Shown: one piece after another, positions 56,692 to 64,000 of the stretch
Position numbering within the stretch: position 1 is the first letter of the stretch
How the letters are laid out: each line of letters opens with the position of its first letter
Assembly: GCF_014635545.1 (NCBI RefSeq)
Contig: NZ_BMDA01000001.1
Span: 1,194,739 to 1,258,738 of the forward strand
Reading direction: 5' to 3'
DNA from: Acinetobacter courvalinii
GTDB lineage: Bacteria > Pseudomonadota > Gammaproteobacteria > Pseudomonadales > Moraxellaceae
DNA length: 64,000 bases
Program-made: the position numbers and the translations under genes
The notes under the pieces: generated by a model
Told to the model about the DNA's origin: nothing
Databases searched by the model: none
What the model saw: the letters and a program-made list of their open reading frames with translations, nothing else

Positions 56692-56989
56692 CGCGTAAGC
56701 CCTCTGGTTCTACCGCATTTGGATTGATGAGTCCTTCAGGCGGCATTTGAATAAAAAAGCCTTTGGTATTCAATGAATCTAAAACATGTAAAACGTTGGC
56801 ACGTGCAAGTTTTCGCTCATTATGAAGTTCTAAATGCATCACAAAGGTGGCTTTGCCGAAGGCCTGTAAAACGCTTTCTGGAACACCTTCAAACGGGTTC
56901 TCTTGTTCCTTGTCATCAGGATAATTTGGACGAGCAATGTACATATACATTTCATCTTTCTTGCTCGATCTATAAATATCGCAGTGCAT
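56684..56989 (-). CDS. YcgL-domain protein
   Basis: A 101-residue protein beginning [18 protein letters not shown], followed by [20 protein letters not shown] and ending with the FFIQMPPEG segment: the complete YcgL (DUF709) pattern. Function is unknown; it is conserved in gammaproteobacteria, often next to rnd, which here lies 0.9 kb away beyond a methyltransferase gene. Confidence 0.92.
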   Translation of the reverse strand: MHCDIYRSSKKDEMYMYIARPNYPDDKEQENPFEGVPESVLQAFGKATFVMHLELHNERKLARANVLHVLDSLNTKGFFIQMPPEGLINPNAVEPEGLRGA

Positions 56990-57159
56990 GTTTACTCACA
57001 TCTATTAACAATCAAAGACAGCATACATGAAAATAAAAATGGATACATTAAGGATTGTTAACGCCAGAGTCGACTTTTTTCTTTCGCCACCTTAGCCCTT
57101 ATTTCCATGCCGTGTCTTAGAATGCCATAATCAAACACTGATTTTTTAGTGGAACAGTC

Positions 57160-57894
57160 ATGCAACAAAACAAATATGATGATCCTGTATTTTTTACTGA
57201 ATATTCAAAAATGCCTCGTTCGGTATATGGCCTGCACGCTGCTGGTGAATGGTCGGCATTTAAAGCACACCTACCAGAGTTAAACAATAAAACGGTTTTG
57301 GACTTGGGCTGCGGCTATGGCTGGCATTGTCAACATGCTGCTGATCAAGGTGCGAGCTCTGTGACCGGAATTGATTTATCCACTAAAATGCTAGAAAAAG
57401 CACGTCAGTTAAATATAGCAAAAAATGTGGTTTACCAACATAGCTCGATTGAAACTTTTATCGCTGAAGCAGCATCATTTGACCTGATCATCAGTTCACT
57501 GGCCTTGCATTACGTGCAAGATCTGGATGCTGTATTCGAAAAAGCGGCTCAACTGCTCGTGCCACAGGGCGAACTCTATTATTCTGTCGAGCACCCGATT
57601 TTTACCGCACGTGCGCAGCAAGACTGGATTTATAGTCATGAGAAACAGCCACTGTATTGGCCGGTGGACCATTATTTTGTAGAAGGCCAAAGAGAAACAC
57701 GGTTTCTGGGCACCCCTGTGGTGAAATATCACCGCACCCTCGAAACCCATGTCATGGCTTTACTCAAAGCAGGTTTTGAAATCACCGCCCTGATTGAACC
57801 ACTGCCTAGCGATGAAATGATTGAAAAGATGGGCTGGCAGGATGAACGAAGACGGCCCATGATGCTGATCATCAAGGCCAAAAAAAAGAGCTAA
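57160..57894 (+). CDS. Class I SAM-dependent methyltransferase
   Basis: A 244-residue methyltransferase of the UbiE/Coq5-like group. Motif I is VLDLGCGYGWHCQHAADQGA, motif II/post-I is VTGIDLSTKMLEKAR, and FDLIISSLALHYVQDL follows. No substrate-specific mark is seen. It is a single gene with its own terminator, facing rnd. A small-molecule substrate is most likely. Confidence 0.88.
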   Translation: MQQNKYDDPVFFTEYSKMPRSVYGLHAAGEWSAFKAHLPELNNKTVLDLGCGYGWHCQHAADQGASSVTGIDLSTKMLEKARQLNIAKNVVYQHSSIETFIAEAASFDLIISSLALHYVQDLDAVFEKAAQLLVPQGELYYSVEHPIFTARAQQDWIYSHEKQPLYWPVDHYFVEGQRETRFLGTPVVKYHRTLETHVMALLKAGFEITALIEPLPSDEMIEKMGWQDERRRPMMLIIKAKKKS

Positions 57895-57911
57895 TCACTT
57901 AGCTCTTTTTT
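57882..57911. terminator. Bidirectional terminator
   Basis: AAAAAAGAGCTAA pairs with TTAGCTCTTTTTT around TCAC. The methyltransferase stop codon is part of the stem. It ends both this gene and rnd, which converge here. Confidence 0.9.
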
Positions 57912-57918
57912 CAAAACA

Positions 57919-59061
57919 CTAACGGGCAATTTTCATCTGAGTAGCCAGATACTCAATATCTTCCCGTAATAAGGCAATCAAGGGTTGAGTCAGCAGATCA
58001 TAGCGCCAGCCCATCAGATAATGCGGCAAGCTCTGCTCATCCCGATGAAAGACCACATGATCATAGATGGCATTCATCCATTTCTTACGCAGCAATACTT
58101 CTTTCGGGATTCCGGTCTGAAGCACAACATCTGCAATTAAAGCATCGATTTTAGGTGCCACTTCTTTTGAATTACTCTTGACGGGACGTGCCATGCGTAA
58201 AGGCCATTCATTCTCAGGCGGTAAGAATTTCAATAAATCCAGAATGGTTTTACCATGCTCACGGATCACATTCGGCCGGATATCCTTGATCTGGGCAAGC
58301 TGAAAGGTATTCCGCGGATTCTTTTCAACCAGATCAATCATGGTGCCATTGCGAAGAATAAAGCTGCGTGGTTGATTTAAGGCCTTGGTAATCTGCTCTC
58401 GCCAGATACTCAACTGCTGCAGTTGCATCAACTCACGGCGTGAATGGCGGTAGTTACCAATGTCGGTATAAAGTTCTGGCAATGGTGTTTCCGTTGCAAT
58501 CTCCTTGGTGAGATTCTGACAGTCTTCCAGTACGTATTGATACAACCCTTTCGCTTTCAGGTCAGTTTTGAGGGTATCTGCTAGCTTGCTTAAATAGATG
58601 ACATCATTTGCCGCATAGCTCATTTGCTCCTGCGACAGTGGTCTTGCCAGCCAGTCTGAACGGGTCTGGTCTTTTTCAATATCGATATTAAGACAGGTCT
58701 TTAATGCATTCTGATAACTGACCTGTAAACCATGCCCCAGAAATGCCATTGCGACCTGGGTGTCAAACACATTATTCAAGGGTTTCTGATCTGCATAATG
58801 ATAGATCAAGTCAATGTCTTCACTGCAGGCATGGAAAATGTTCTGTTGAGCAGCAAAAATCTTTGGCCAGAAATGGGTCAGATCCAATGCTGCACCGTCC
58901 AGTAACAGAATCTGGCCATTTAAATTGATTTGGCAAACACCAAGTTTGGGATATAAGGTATCGACCTTGATAAATTCGGTATCAAGTGCATAGACAGAAC
59001 ACTGTTCCATCTGGCTAAGGAGAACAGCTAAATCTTGTTGCTGCTGGATAAACTGAAACAT
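57919..59061 (-). CDS. rnd: Ribonuclease D
   Basis: A 380-residue exoribonuclease. The DEDDy residues are visible: YALDTEFIKVDTLYPKLG (Exo I), HACSEDIDLIYHYADQK (Exo II) and MSYAANDVIYLSKL (Exo III with Tyr and Asp). The HRDC domain occupies about 205-290, with LMQLQQLSIWREQ. It trims 3' ends of tRNA precursors and other stable RNAs. Alone on its strand. The 59062-59358 stretch before it holds only AT-rich sequence. Confidence 0.95.
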   Translation of the reverse strand: MFQFIQQQQDLAVLLSQMEQCSVYALDTEFIKVDTLYPKLGVCQINLNGQILLLDGAALDLTHFWPKIFAAQQNIFHACSEDIDLIYHYADQKPLNNVFDTQVAMAFLGHGLQVSYQNALKTCLNIDIEKDQTRSDWLARPLSQEQMSYAANDVIYLSKLADTLKTDLKAKGLYQYVLEDCQNLTKEIATETPLPELYTDIGNYRHSRRELMQLQQLSIWREQITKALNQPRSFILRNGTMIDLVEKNPRNTFQLAQIKDIRPNVIREHGKTILDLLKFLPPENEWPLRMARPVKSNSKEVAPKIDALIADVVLQTGIPKEVLLRKKWMNAIYDHVVFHRDEQSLPHYLMGWRYDLLTQPLIALLREDIEYLATQMKIAR

Positions 59062-59358
59062 GTGTGCTCAAGTAAAATAATATAGAACCATACGCAATAG
59101 AGTGATCTAACCAAGATCAGGCATTGCTTAACTAAAAACAAAATACAAAAAAAATTTAATTGGTATTCCACATATAAAACATGAAATTACTCCTCTCTCC
59201 ATTTCATCAAAAAACGAAAATCCTTTTCGCCAGCTCATAGTGCCACAAATCATCGTAAATAGATCTACGATAATGTTAGACAAAATGTAAAATTTAATTA
59301 TTTGTTTAAATTAACAGCATGAATTTAAAATAAATATAAGAAAATGCCAAGAAAGCTG

Positions 59359-59955
59359 TTATTTCATGCGCATTCGGTTGTGTACAGCCTGACTTAAGGT
59401 ATGACTATCGACATATTCCAGCTCACCACCTTGCGGTACGCCTTGTGCAATTCGGGTCATCTGAATCGGTAAATGTTTGGTCGCTTCAACCAGATAATGT
59501 GCGGTTGCCTGGCCTTCTACTGTCGCGTTGGTCGCCAGAATGACTTCCTGAATCTGTCCTTCGCTCAAACGCTGAATCAGGTAAGGAATCCCGATTTCTT
59601 CTGGGCCAATTCCATCTAGAGGTGACAAATGTCCACCCAAAACGTGATATTTACCGCGGAAACTGCCACTTTGCTCAATCGCCATAACATCTGCTGGTGA
59701 TTCAACCACACACAGCAATTGCTCATCACGTTCTACCGAAGCACAAATATCACAGACATCATGTTCTGTTAAAGAGTGACAGATACGACATTCATGAATA
59801 TGGCTGGAAGCTTCATGTAAAGCATAAGACAGTGCAAAGGCACCTTCGCGATTTTTCATTAATAAATGCAATGCCATACGCTGTGCTGATTTTGGGCCAA
59901 CACTCGGCAGAATACGTAATGCTTGAACCAGTTGTTCAAATCGTTCACTAAACAC
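59359..59955 (-). CDS. recR: Recombination protein RecR
   Basis: A 198-residue protein of normal length. It has the N-terminal helix-hairpin-helix (LRILPSVGPKSAQRMALHLL), the four-Cys zinc site (CRICHSLTEHDVCDIC) and a TOPRIM domain (LCVVESPADVMAIEQSG, then GGHLSPLDGIGPEEI). RecR works with RecO and RecF to load RecA at gaps. It follows ybaB, as in most proteobacteria; a terminator hairpin lies between the two. Confidence 0.97.
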   Translation of the reverse strand: MFSERFEQLVQALRILPSVGPKSAQRMALHLLMKNREGAFALSYALHEASSHIHECRICHSLTEHDVCDICASVERDEQLLCVVESPADVMAIEQSGSFRGKYHVLGGHLSPLDGIGPEEIGIPYLIQRLSEGQIQEVILATNATVEGQATAHYLVEATKHLPIQMTRIAQGVPQGGELEYVDSHTLSQAVHNRMRMK

Positions 59956-59976
59956 AAATTAACTCGATTATTTGTA

Positions 59977-60020
59977 GAAAAAAAGATTCCCCAAGCACCC
60001 TGATCGAGTGCTTGAGGAAT
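59977..60020 (-). terminator. Terminator or attenuator between ybaB and recR
   Basis: On the minus strand, ATTCCTCAAGCAC pairs with GTGCTTGGGGAAT (one wobble) and is followed by CTTTTTTT. It lies only seven bases after the ybaB stop and 22 before the recR start, so recR may need read-through or its own promoter. Confidence 0.8.
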
Positions 60021-60026
60021 ACTCAA

Positions 60027-60356
60027 TTAGAATAGGCCAGATAAACCTGGTGGTAAGCCCATACCTGAGTTTGCACCTTGAAGTTTTTCTTCTGAAATTG
60101 CTTCTGCCTGACGTGCAGCATCATTCATTGCCGCAGCAATCAAATCTTCAATCATGTCTGCTTCGTCTTGTAACAGGTCAGGACTAATTTCGATACGCTT
60201 AACGACATTACGGCACGTCATGGTTACTTTAACTAAACCACCGCCTGCTTCCGCATGAACTTCAGTATTTGCAAGCTCTTCTTTGGCTTTTTTAAGATTA
60301 GTTTCCATATCTTTTTGCATGCGCTGAGCTTGCTGCATGAGCATATTAATGTTCAT
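60027..60356 (-). CDS. ybaB: YbaB/EbfC nucleoid-associated protein
   Basis: A 109-residue DNA-binding protein. The N-terminal helix [18 protein letters not shown], the strand [18 protein letters not shown] and the C-terminal helix [19 protein letters not shown] form the family's tweezer-like dimer fold. It binds DNA without much sequence preference and is normally encoded with recR. Confidence 0.95.
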   Translation of the reverse strand: MNINMLMQQAQRMQKDMETNLKKAKEELANTEVHAEAGGGLVKVTMTCRNVVKRIEISPDLLQDEADMIEDLIAAAMNDAARQAEAISEEKLQGANSGMGLPPGLSGLF

Positions 60357-60368
60357 AAGTTTCTCTCG

Positions 60369-61556
60369 TTAAATTAAATCTAAACCGCGTGATAAGTCGC
60401 GAATAATATCATCAATGTCTTCTAAACCAACAGACACACGAATTAAACCTTCTTCAATTCCTGCAGCTTGTTTAGCTTCTGCCGACATTCTACCATGTGA
60501 GGTGGTTGCTGGATGTGTAATTGTTGACTTAACGTCACCCAGATTACTGGTAATCGACAAGAAGCGCGTATTATCGATCACTGTCCATGCGCCTTCACGT
60601 TCACCTTTCACCACAAAGGATACGACACCGCCAAAACCTTTTTGTTGTTTTTTCGCGAGTTCATGTCCAGGATGATCAGGTAAACCTGCGTAATAGACTT
60701 TTTCCACTTTTTCGTGCTGATGTAACCATTCAGCCAGCTTTTGCGCACTCTCACAATGGGCTTTCATACGAATGCTAAGCGTTTCAAGGCCTTTCAAGAA
60801 AATCCATGCATTAAACGGACTCATGGAATTACCCAAAGTACGAATCACGCCGTTTACTTCTTCAAGCAAGTCATGCTTACCGACTACTGCACCACCAAGC
60901 GCACGGCCCTGACCATCGATATATTTGGTTGCTGAATAAAGCACTAAATCCGCACCAAACTTAATCGGTTGTTGTAATACAGGGGTACAGAAACAGTTAT
61001 CAACGGCAAATAAAGCGCCATTGGCATGGGCAATATCGGCAATCGCCTGCATATCACCGACTTGTGCCAAAGGATTCGACGGCGTTTCGATAAATAAGAT
61101 ACGGGTATTTGGACGAATCGCCTGTTTCCAGCCCTCAAGATCACCCAGATCAACAAAGGTCACTTCAACCGCAAATTTCGCCACATATTTTTCAAATAAG
61201 GCAATGATTGAACCAAATACTGCGCGAGAACAAATCACATGGTCGCCCGCTTTTAAGTAGGCCATACACATGGCATGGACTGCCGCCATACCTGAACTGG
61301 TCGCGACGGCACGTTCTGCACCATCCAATACGGCTAGACGCTTTTCAAAAGCCTGAACGGTGGGATTGGTATAACGTGAATAGGTATTACCTGCAATTTG
61401 TCCAGAGAATTTTGCAGCAGCATCCGCCGCACTGTCACACACAAATGATGAGGTTAAAAAGATCGGCTCACTATGTTCACCTTCCGAGGTACGATCATGC
61501 CCTGTGCGAATTGCCAGTGTTTCTAATTGGTATTCTAAATCATCGCTTGGATTCAT
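60369..61556 (-). CDS. metZ: O-succinylhomoserine sulfhydrylase
   Basis: A PLP enzyme of the Cys/Met metabolism family, 395 residues from the ATG at 61556; a frame open to 61628 would add 24 residues that do not fit the family start. The PLP lysine is in LVLYSATKYIDGQGRALGG, and the family's TSSGMAAVHAMCMAYLKAGDH and FIETPSNPLAQVGDM segments are present. It makes homocysteine directly from O-succinylhomoserine and sulfide. MetZ rather than MetB is suggested by the start IRTGHDRTSEGEHSEPIFLT. It lies 12 bases upstream of ybaB. Confidence 0.9.
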   Translation of the reverse strand: MNPSDDLEYQLETLAIRTGHDRTSEGEHSEPIFLTSSFVCDSAADAAAKFSGQIAGNTYSRYTNPTVQAFEKRLAVLDGAERAVATSSGMAAVHAMCMAYLKAGDHVICSRAVFGSIIALFEKYVAKFAVEVTFVDLGDLEGWKQAIRPNTRILFIETPSNPLAQVGDMQAIADIAHANGALFAVDNCFCTPVLQQPIKFGADLVLYSATKYIDGQGRALGGAVVGKHDLLEEVNGVIRTLGNSMSPFNAWIFLKGLETLSIRMKAHCESAQKLAEWLHQHEKVEKVYYAGLPDHPGHELAKKQQKGFGGVVSFVVKGEREGAWTVIDNTRFLSITSNLGDVKSTITHPATTSHGRMSAEAKQAAGIEEGLIRVSVGLEDIDDIIRDLSRGLDLI

Positions 61557-61691
61557 CGTTTTGTATGCCTTATGATCATAATGAGGAAATATGCCAATAT
61601 TTTGATCGCCTAAGGTATTTAAGGTCAAGGCGTAAGATGAAATTATCGCTTAGACTTCGTGCAATCTTGACTCATGACGAGACTTTATAAG

Positions 61692-62777
61692 ATGAAATCG
61701 CTTGTGGAACAGCAAAAAATAAATTTTAAACATCTGGCTATGCGTGTATTCGATGCCGACAAACTGGTTTTGTCTCAATCAACGCCGTATCAAGTGATTG
61801 CGCAATTTAAACAAACGCGTGTCCGTTTCTACGCTTCCGAGAATAAGCGTTATAAGGAACCACTAGTTTTTGTTGCCCCCTTAGCGATTAATATGGATAT
61901 CTATGACCTGTATCCTTACCGTTCATTGGTCAAACATTTTCAGGACAGCGGTTTTGATGTCTATCTGATTGACTGGGGCAAACTTACTTATAAAAACTAT
62001 CAGATTAACTTTCTATCTTTTATTGATAAGTTTATTCCAAAATGTATTGAAGCCATTCAACAGCATGCCCAATCGGAAAAAATTTCACTGCATGGCTGGA
62101 GTATGGCAGGCATTTTTGTCACGCTTTATACCGCACGCCATCAACCAAGTGTCGTGAAAAATCTGGTGGTTTTGGGTAGCCCAATCGACAGTTACGCTTC
62201 AGGTTATATCGGCAAACTGTATAAAACATTGGCTTATCTCACCAACCGTAACCCAACCATTAAAGACTATATCTATAACCGTTTGCCCAAACTGATGATC
62301 CATTCACCGGGTTTCCTTAATTCTTTAGGATTCAAGTTGTTGGACCCTAAAGGCTGGATTGATGGTAATATTCAGTTGTTGAAAAATCTGGATAATTTGA
62401 AGCTGGTACAGGAAGATGCCACACTCAGTCACTTCTTGAATAATATGATTGATTACCCGGGCGGCGTAAATCAGGACATGTTATTTAATGTCTGGCTGCA
62501 AAATCCTTTAAAACATGGCGCGATTCGTCTCAAGAACAAAACCATTGAACTTAAAAATATTAATTGCTCACTTCTTGTCGGTGCAGGCAAAGGTGATCAA
62601 TTGGTAACTTCCGAGTCTGCCTTTCCGCTGACCCAGTTGACAAGCAGTCAGGATGTCACGTTTACTCTTATCCCGGGTGGACACTTAGGTTTAATGTCCA
62701 GTCAAAACAGTTCAATTGAGTTCTGGCCAACTTTAACCACATGGTTAGCCGAACGATCGACGCAAATAAAAAGGTAA
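61692..62777 (+). CDS. PhaC-like alpha/beta hydrolase
   Basis: About 361 residues; ATG at 61692 (or 61674). The sequence follows the PHA-synthase/hydrolase pattern: FVAPLAINMDIYDLYP, DVYLIDWGKLTYKNY, the nucleophile loop SLHGWSMAGIFVTLYTA and late IPGGHLGLMSS with the catalytic His. The nucleophile is Ser, whereas true PHA synthases have Cys, so a hydrolase or acyltransferase role is more likely than polymer synthesis. It is divergent from metZ and three bases from the dehydrogenase gene that follows. Confidence 0.82.
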   Translation: MKSLVEQQKINFKHLAMRVFDADKLVLSQSTPYQVIAQFKQTRVRFYASENKRYKEPLVFVAPLAINMDIYDLYPYRSLVKHFQDSGFDVYLIDWGKLTYKNYQINFLSFIDKFIPKCIEAIQQHAQSEKISLHGWSMAGIFVTLYTARHQPSVVKNLVVLGSPIDSYASGYIGKLYKTLAYLTNRNPTIKDYIYNRLPKLMIHSPGFLNSLGFKLLDPKGWIDGNIQLLKNLDNLKLVQEDATLSHFLNNMIDYPGGVNQDMLFNVWLQNPLKHGAIRLKNKTIELKNINCSLLVGAGKGDQLVTSESAFPLTQLTSSQDVTFTLIPGGHLGLMSSQNSSIEFWPTLTTWLAERSTQIKR

Positions 62778-62780
62778 AGT

Positions 62781-63653
62781 ATGACTCAATCTGTTGCATT
62801 CATCGGTTTAGGCGCTATGGGCTATCGCATGGCGGCGCATCTTCCTAAATATTTTGAGAAAGTTCTGGTCTGGAACCGAAATTTTAGCAAGGCAGAACAA
62901 CATGCAGCAGAATATGGCACCACCGCAGTAGAACTTGCTCAGGCAGTACAGGCTGACATTATATTTTCCTGCTTACCCACCAGCGATGACGTTGAGCAGT
63001 TGATTGAAAGTGTTGCGATTAAATCAGGTTCAATCTGGATTGATTGCACCAGTGGCGTACCAGATTCAGCCCGCCGTCTGGTTGAAAATTTGAAAGCACA
63101 AAATATTGATTTTCTGGATGCACCTGTCAGTGGTCAAACAGTCGGTGCTGAAAATGCAACCTTGACCTTTATGGTCGGTGGTGATGTGAATGCATTTGAA
63201 CGTGCTTATCCTGCAATGGCAGCATTAGGTAAATTGATTCAGCACGTCGGTGAACCTGGCGCTGGGTTTGCGGTAAAAGCCATTAATAATATGCTGCTTG
63301 CCGTAAATTTATGGTCAGTGACCGAAGGTTTCAGTACCTTAAAAGCGCATGGTGTGAACCTGGATGCGGCATTGAACTGCGTGAATGCATCGAGTGGCAA
63401 AAGCTTTGTGACCGAAAATATTTTCCCGCAACGTGTCCTGAGCCGTGAATTTCCAGTGACCTTTGGTCTACCCTTACTGGCAAAGGATACTGGTATTGCA
63501 CTGGATCTGGTTAAGGATGCCAAATTACCGGCACCTCTGCTCGCTTTAACGCAGAGCCTGATTCAAACTGCAAATTTAACTGCGGAACCCAATAGTGACT
63601 TTTCCGCAGCAGCCAAACTGTATGAATCATGGAGTAAAATTACGCTGAAATAA
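62781..63653 (+). CDS. 3-hydroxyisobutyrate dehydrogenase family oxidoreductase
   Basis: A 290-residue NAD(P)-dependent beta-hydroxyacid dehydrogenase. The dinucleotide fold starts SVAFIGLGAMGYRMAAHL, the substrate motif is FLDAPVSGQTVGAENATLTFMVGG and the catalytic Lys is in FAVKAINNMLLAVN. It could act on 3-hydroxyisobutyrate, tartronate semialdehyde or a related acid. It probably forms a two-gene operon with the hydrolase before it. Confidence 0.9.
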   Translation: MTQSVAFIGLGAMGYRMAAHLPKYFEKVLVWNRNFSKAEQHAAEYGTTAVELAQAVQADIIFSCLPTSDDVEQLIESVAIKSGSIWIDCTSGVPDSARRLVENLKAQNIDFLDAPVSGQTVGAENATLTFMVGGDVNAFERAYPAMAALGKLIQHVGEPGAGFAVKAINNMLLAVNLWSVTEGFSTLKAHGVNLDAALNCVNASSGKSFVTENIFPQRVLSREFPVTFGLPLLAKDTGIALDLVKDAKLPAPLLALTQSLIQTANLTAEPNSDFSAAAKLYESWSKITLK

Positions 63654-63682
63654 GGAAAAAATTCAGAGTAAAAAGTAATGTT

Positions 63683-63708
63683 AAAACCGCTCTTTTGAGC
63701 GGTTTTTT
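63683..63708. terminator. Rho-independent terminator
   Basis: AAAACCGCTC pairs with GAGCGGTTTT, followed by TT. It lies 30 bases after the dehydrogenase stop codon. Confidence 0.9.
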
Positions 63709-63816
63709 AAATTACGACCAACTCATTATTATGAGCAAATTAGATTGTTCAAATTCTTTAGTTTATTTACAATTATTTATATTAATTTTAATAATTCATA
63801 ATTTTTTGAGGGAAAA

Positions 63817-64000
63817 ATGGAGTTTTTACCAGTTGAAATGGATAGTGAAAAAGTCTACGCAGGATTTTGGAAACGACTAGCAGCCGCTCTTATTGATTCG
63901 CTATTAATGATTCCTTTGATGGCTATTGTTCATCTTACACAAAGTATATCGATAATCAGCTCGATGATTACATTAGTTGTTTCATGTTTATTATTTACGG
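63817..64000 (+). CDS. RDD-family membrane protein, 5' part
   Basis: The frame starts MEFLPVEMDSEKVYAGFWKR at an ATG preceded by GAGGGAAA and runs off the window. The AGFWKRLAAALIDSLLM segment is the RDD-domain signature (Arg at the first helix, Asp in the second position of the helix), followed by one clear membrane helix. RDD proteins are small integral membrane proteins of mostly unknown role, some linked to ion transport. Confidence 0.8.
   Translation, partial: MEFLPVEMDSEKVYAGFWKRLAAALIDSLLMIPLMAIVHLTQSISIISSMITLVVSCLLFT

Overview
The window reads as a chromosomal stretch of an Acinetobacter-like gammaproteobacterium. This rests on recognised families rather than a database match: a YcgL-domain protein, a Tat-exported phosphocholine-specific phospholipase C, a PAP2/dual-specificity phosphatase fusion inside a phospholipid operon, and the MoxR/VWA, rnd, recR, ybaB and metZ genes. 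About 36 kb of AT-rich accessory DNA (roughly 1.3-37.8 kb) lies between the 3' end of a TonB-dependent receptor gene on the left and ordinary core genes on the right (37.9-64 kb).

The accessory region opens with a compact four-gene operon: three different tyrosine recombinases followed by a small coiled-coil protein. This arrangement resembles Tn554-type TnpABC and the intA-tfp-intB-srap core of strand-biased circularizing elements. Next come a GNAT-like gene, a membrane protein, and a 0.9 kb gap with a foldable RNA candidate. Then comes a run of probable anti-phage genes. They are a 1954-residue Cap4-type nuclease-STAND ATPase with a (GAAGAT)22 microsatellite inside its reading frame, two HEPN-like genes in cassettes with matching flanks, a Lit-like zinc protease, an AT-rich orphan gene, and a 1305-residue alpha/beta-hydrolase-STAND ATPase. 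A decayed IS3-family element (22113-23347) abuts the last 57 codons of a second, otherwise deleted, STAND gene related to the 1954-residue one. A complete cdiB-cdiA-cdiI contact-dependent inhibition locus follows, with a possible Fur site upstream.

The island is modular. A VF530-family gene and about 580 bp around it occur twice as diverged direct repeats (17.5-18.1 and 37.2-37.8 kb), bracketing about 19 kb. The downstream half of that repeat occurs again at 27.8 kb, and weaker relatives occur at 20.5 and 36.9 kb. These copies fall between functional modules; the ones at 27.8 and 36.9 kb bracket the CDI locus. Four of them carry the palindrome GTTCATGAAC, and a one-base variant with the same symmetry lies just upstream of the recombinase operon. 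The recombinases, these sites and the defence cargo may form one accreting system. That link is inferred, not shown.

The right-hand part is ordinary chromosome. It holds a six-gene membrane-lipid operon (CDP-alcohol transferase, hydrolase-methyltransferase fusion, PAP2-phosphatase fusion, small membrane protein, acyltransferase, CdsA-like enzyme), an AraC regulator divergent from a flavodoxin-fold quinone reductase, phospholipase C with a small lipoprotein gene upstream, a heme-oxygenase-fold enzyme and a GGDEF cyclase. After these come aroC-prmB, trpB, the VWA-MoxR pair, small conserved genes, rnd, recR-ybaB-metZ, a hydrolase-dehydrogenase pair and the start of an RDD membrane protein.
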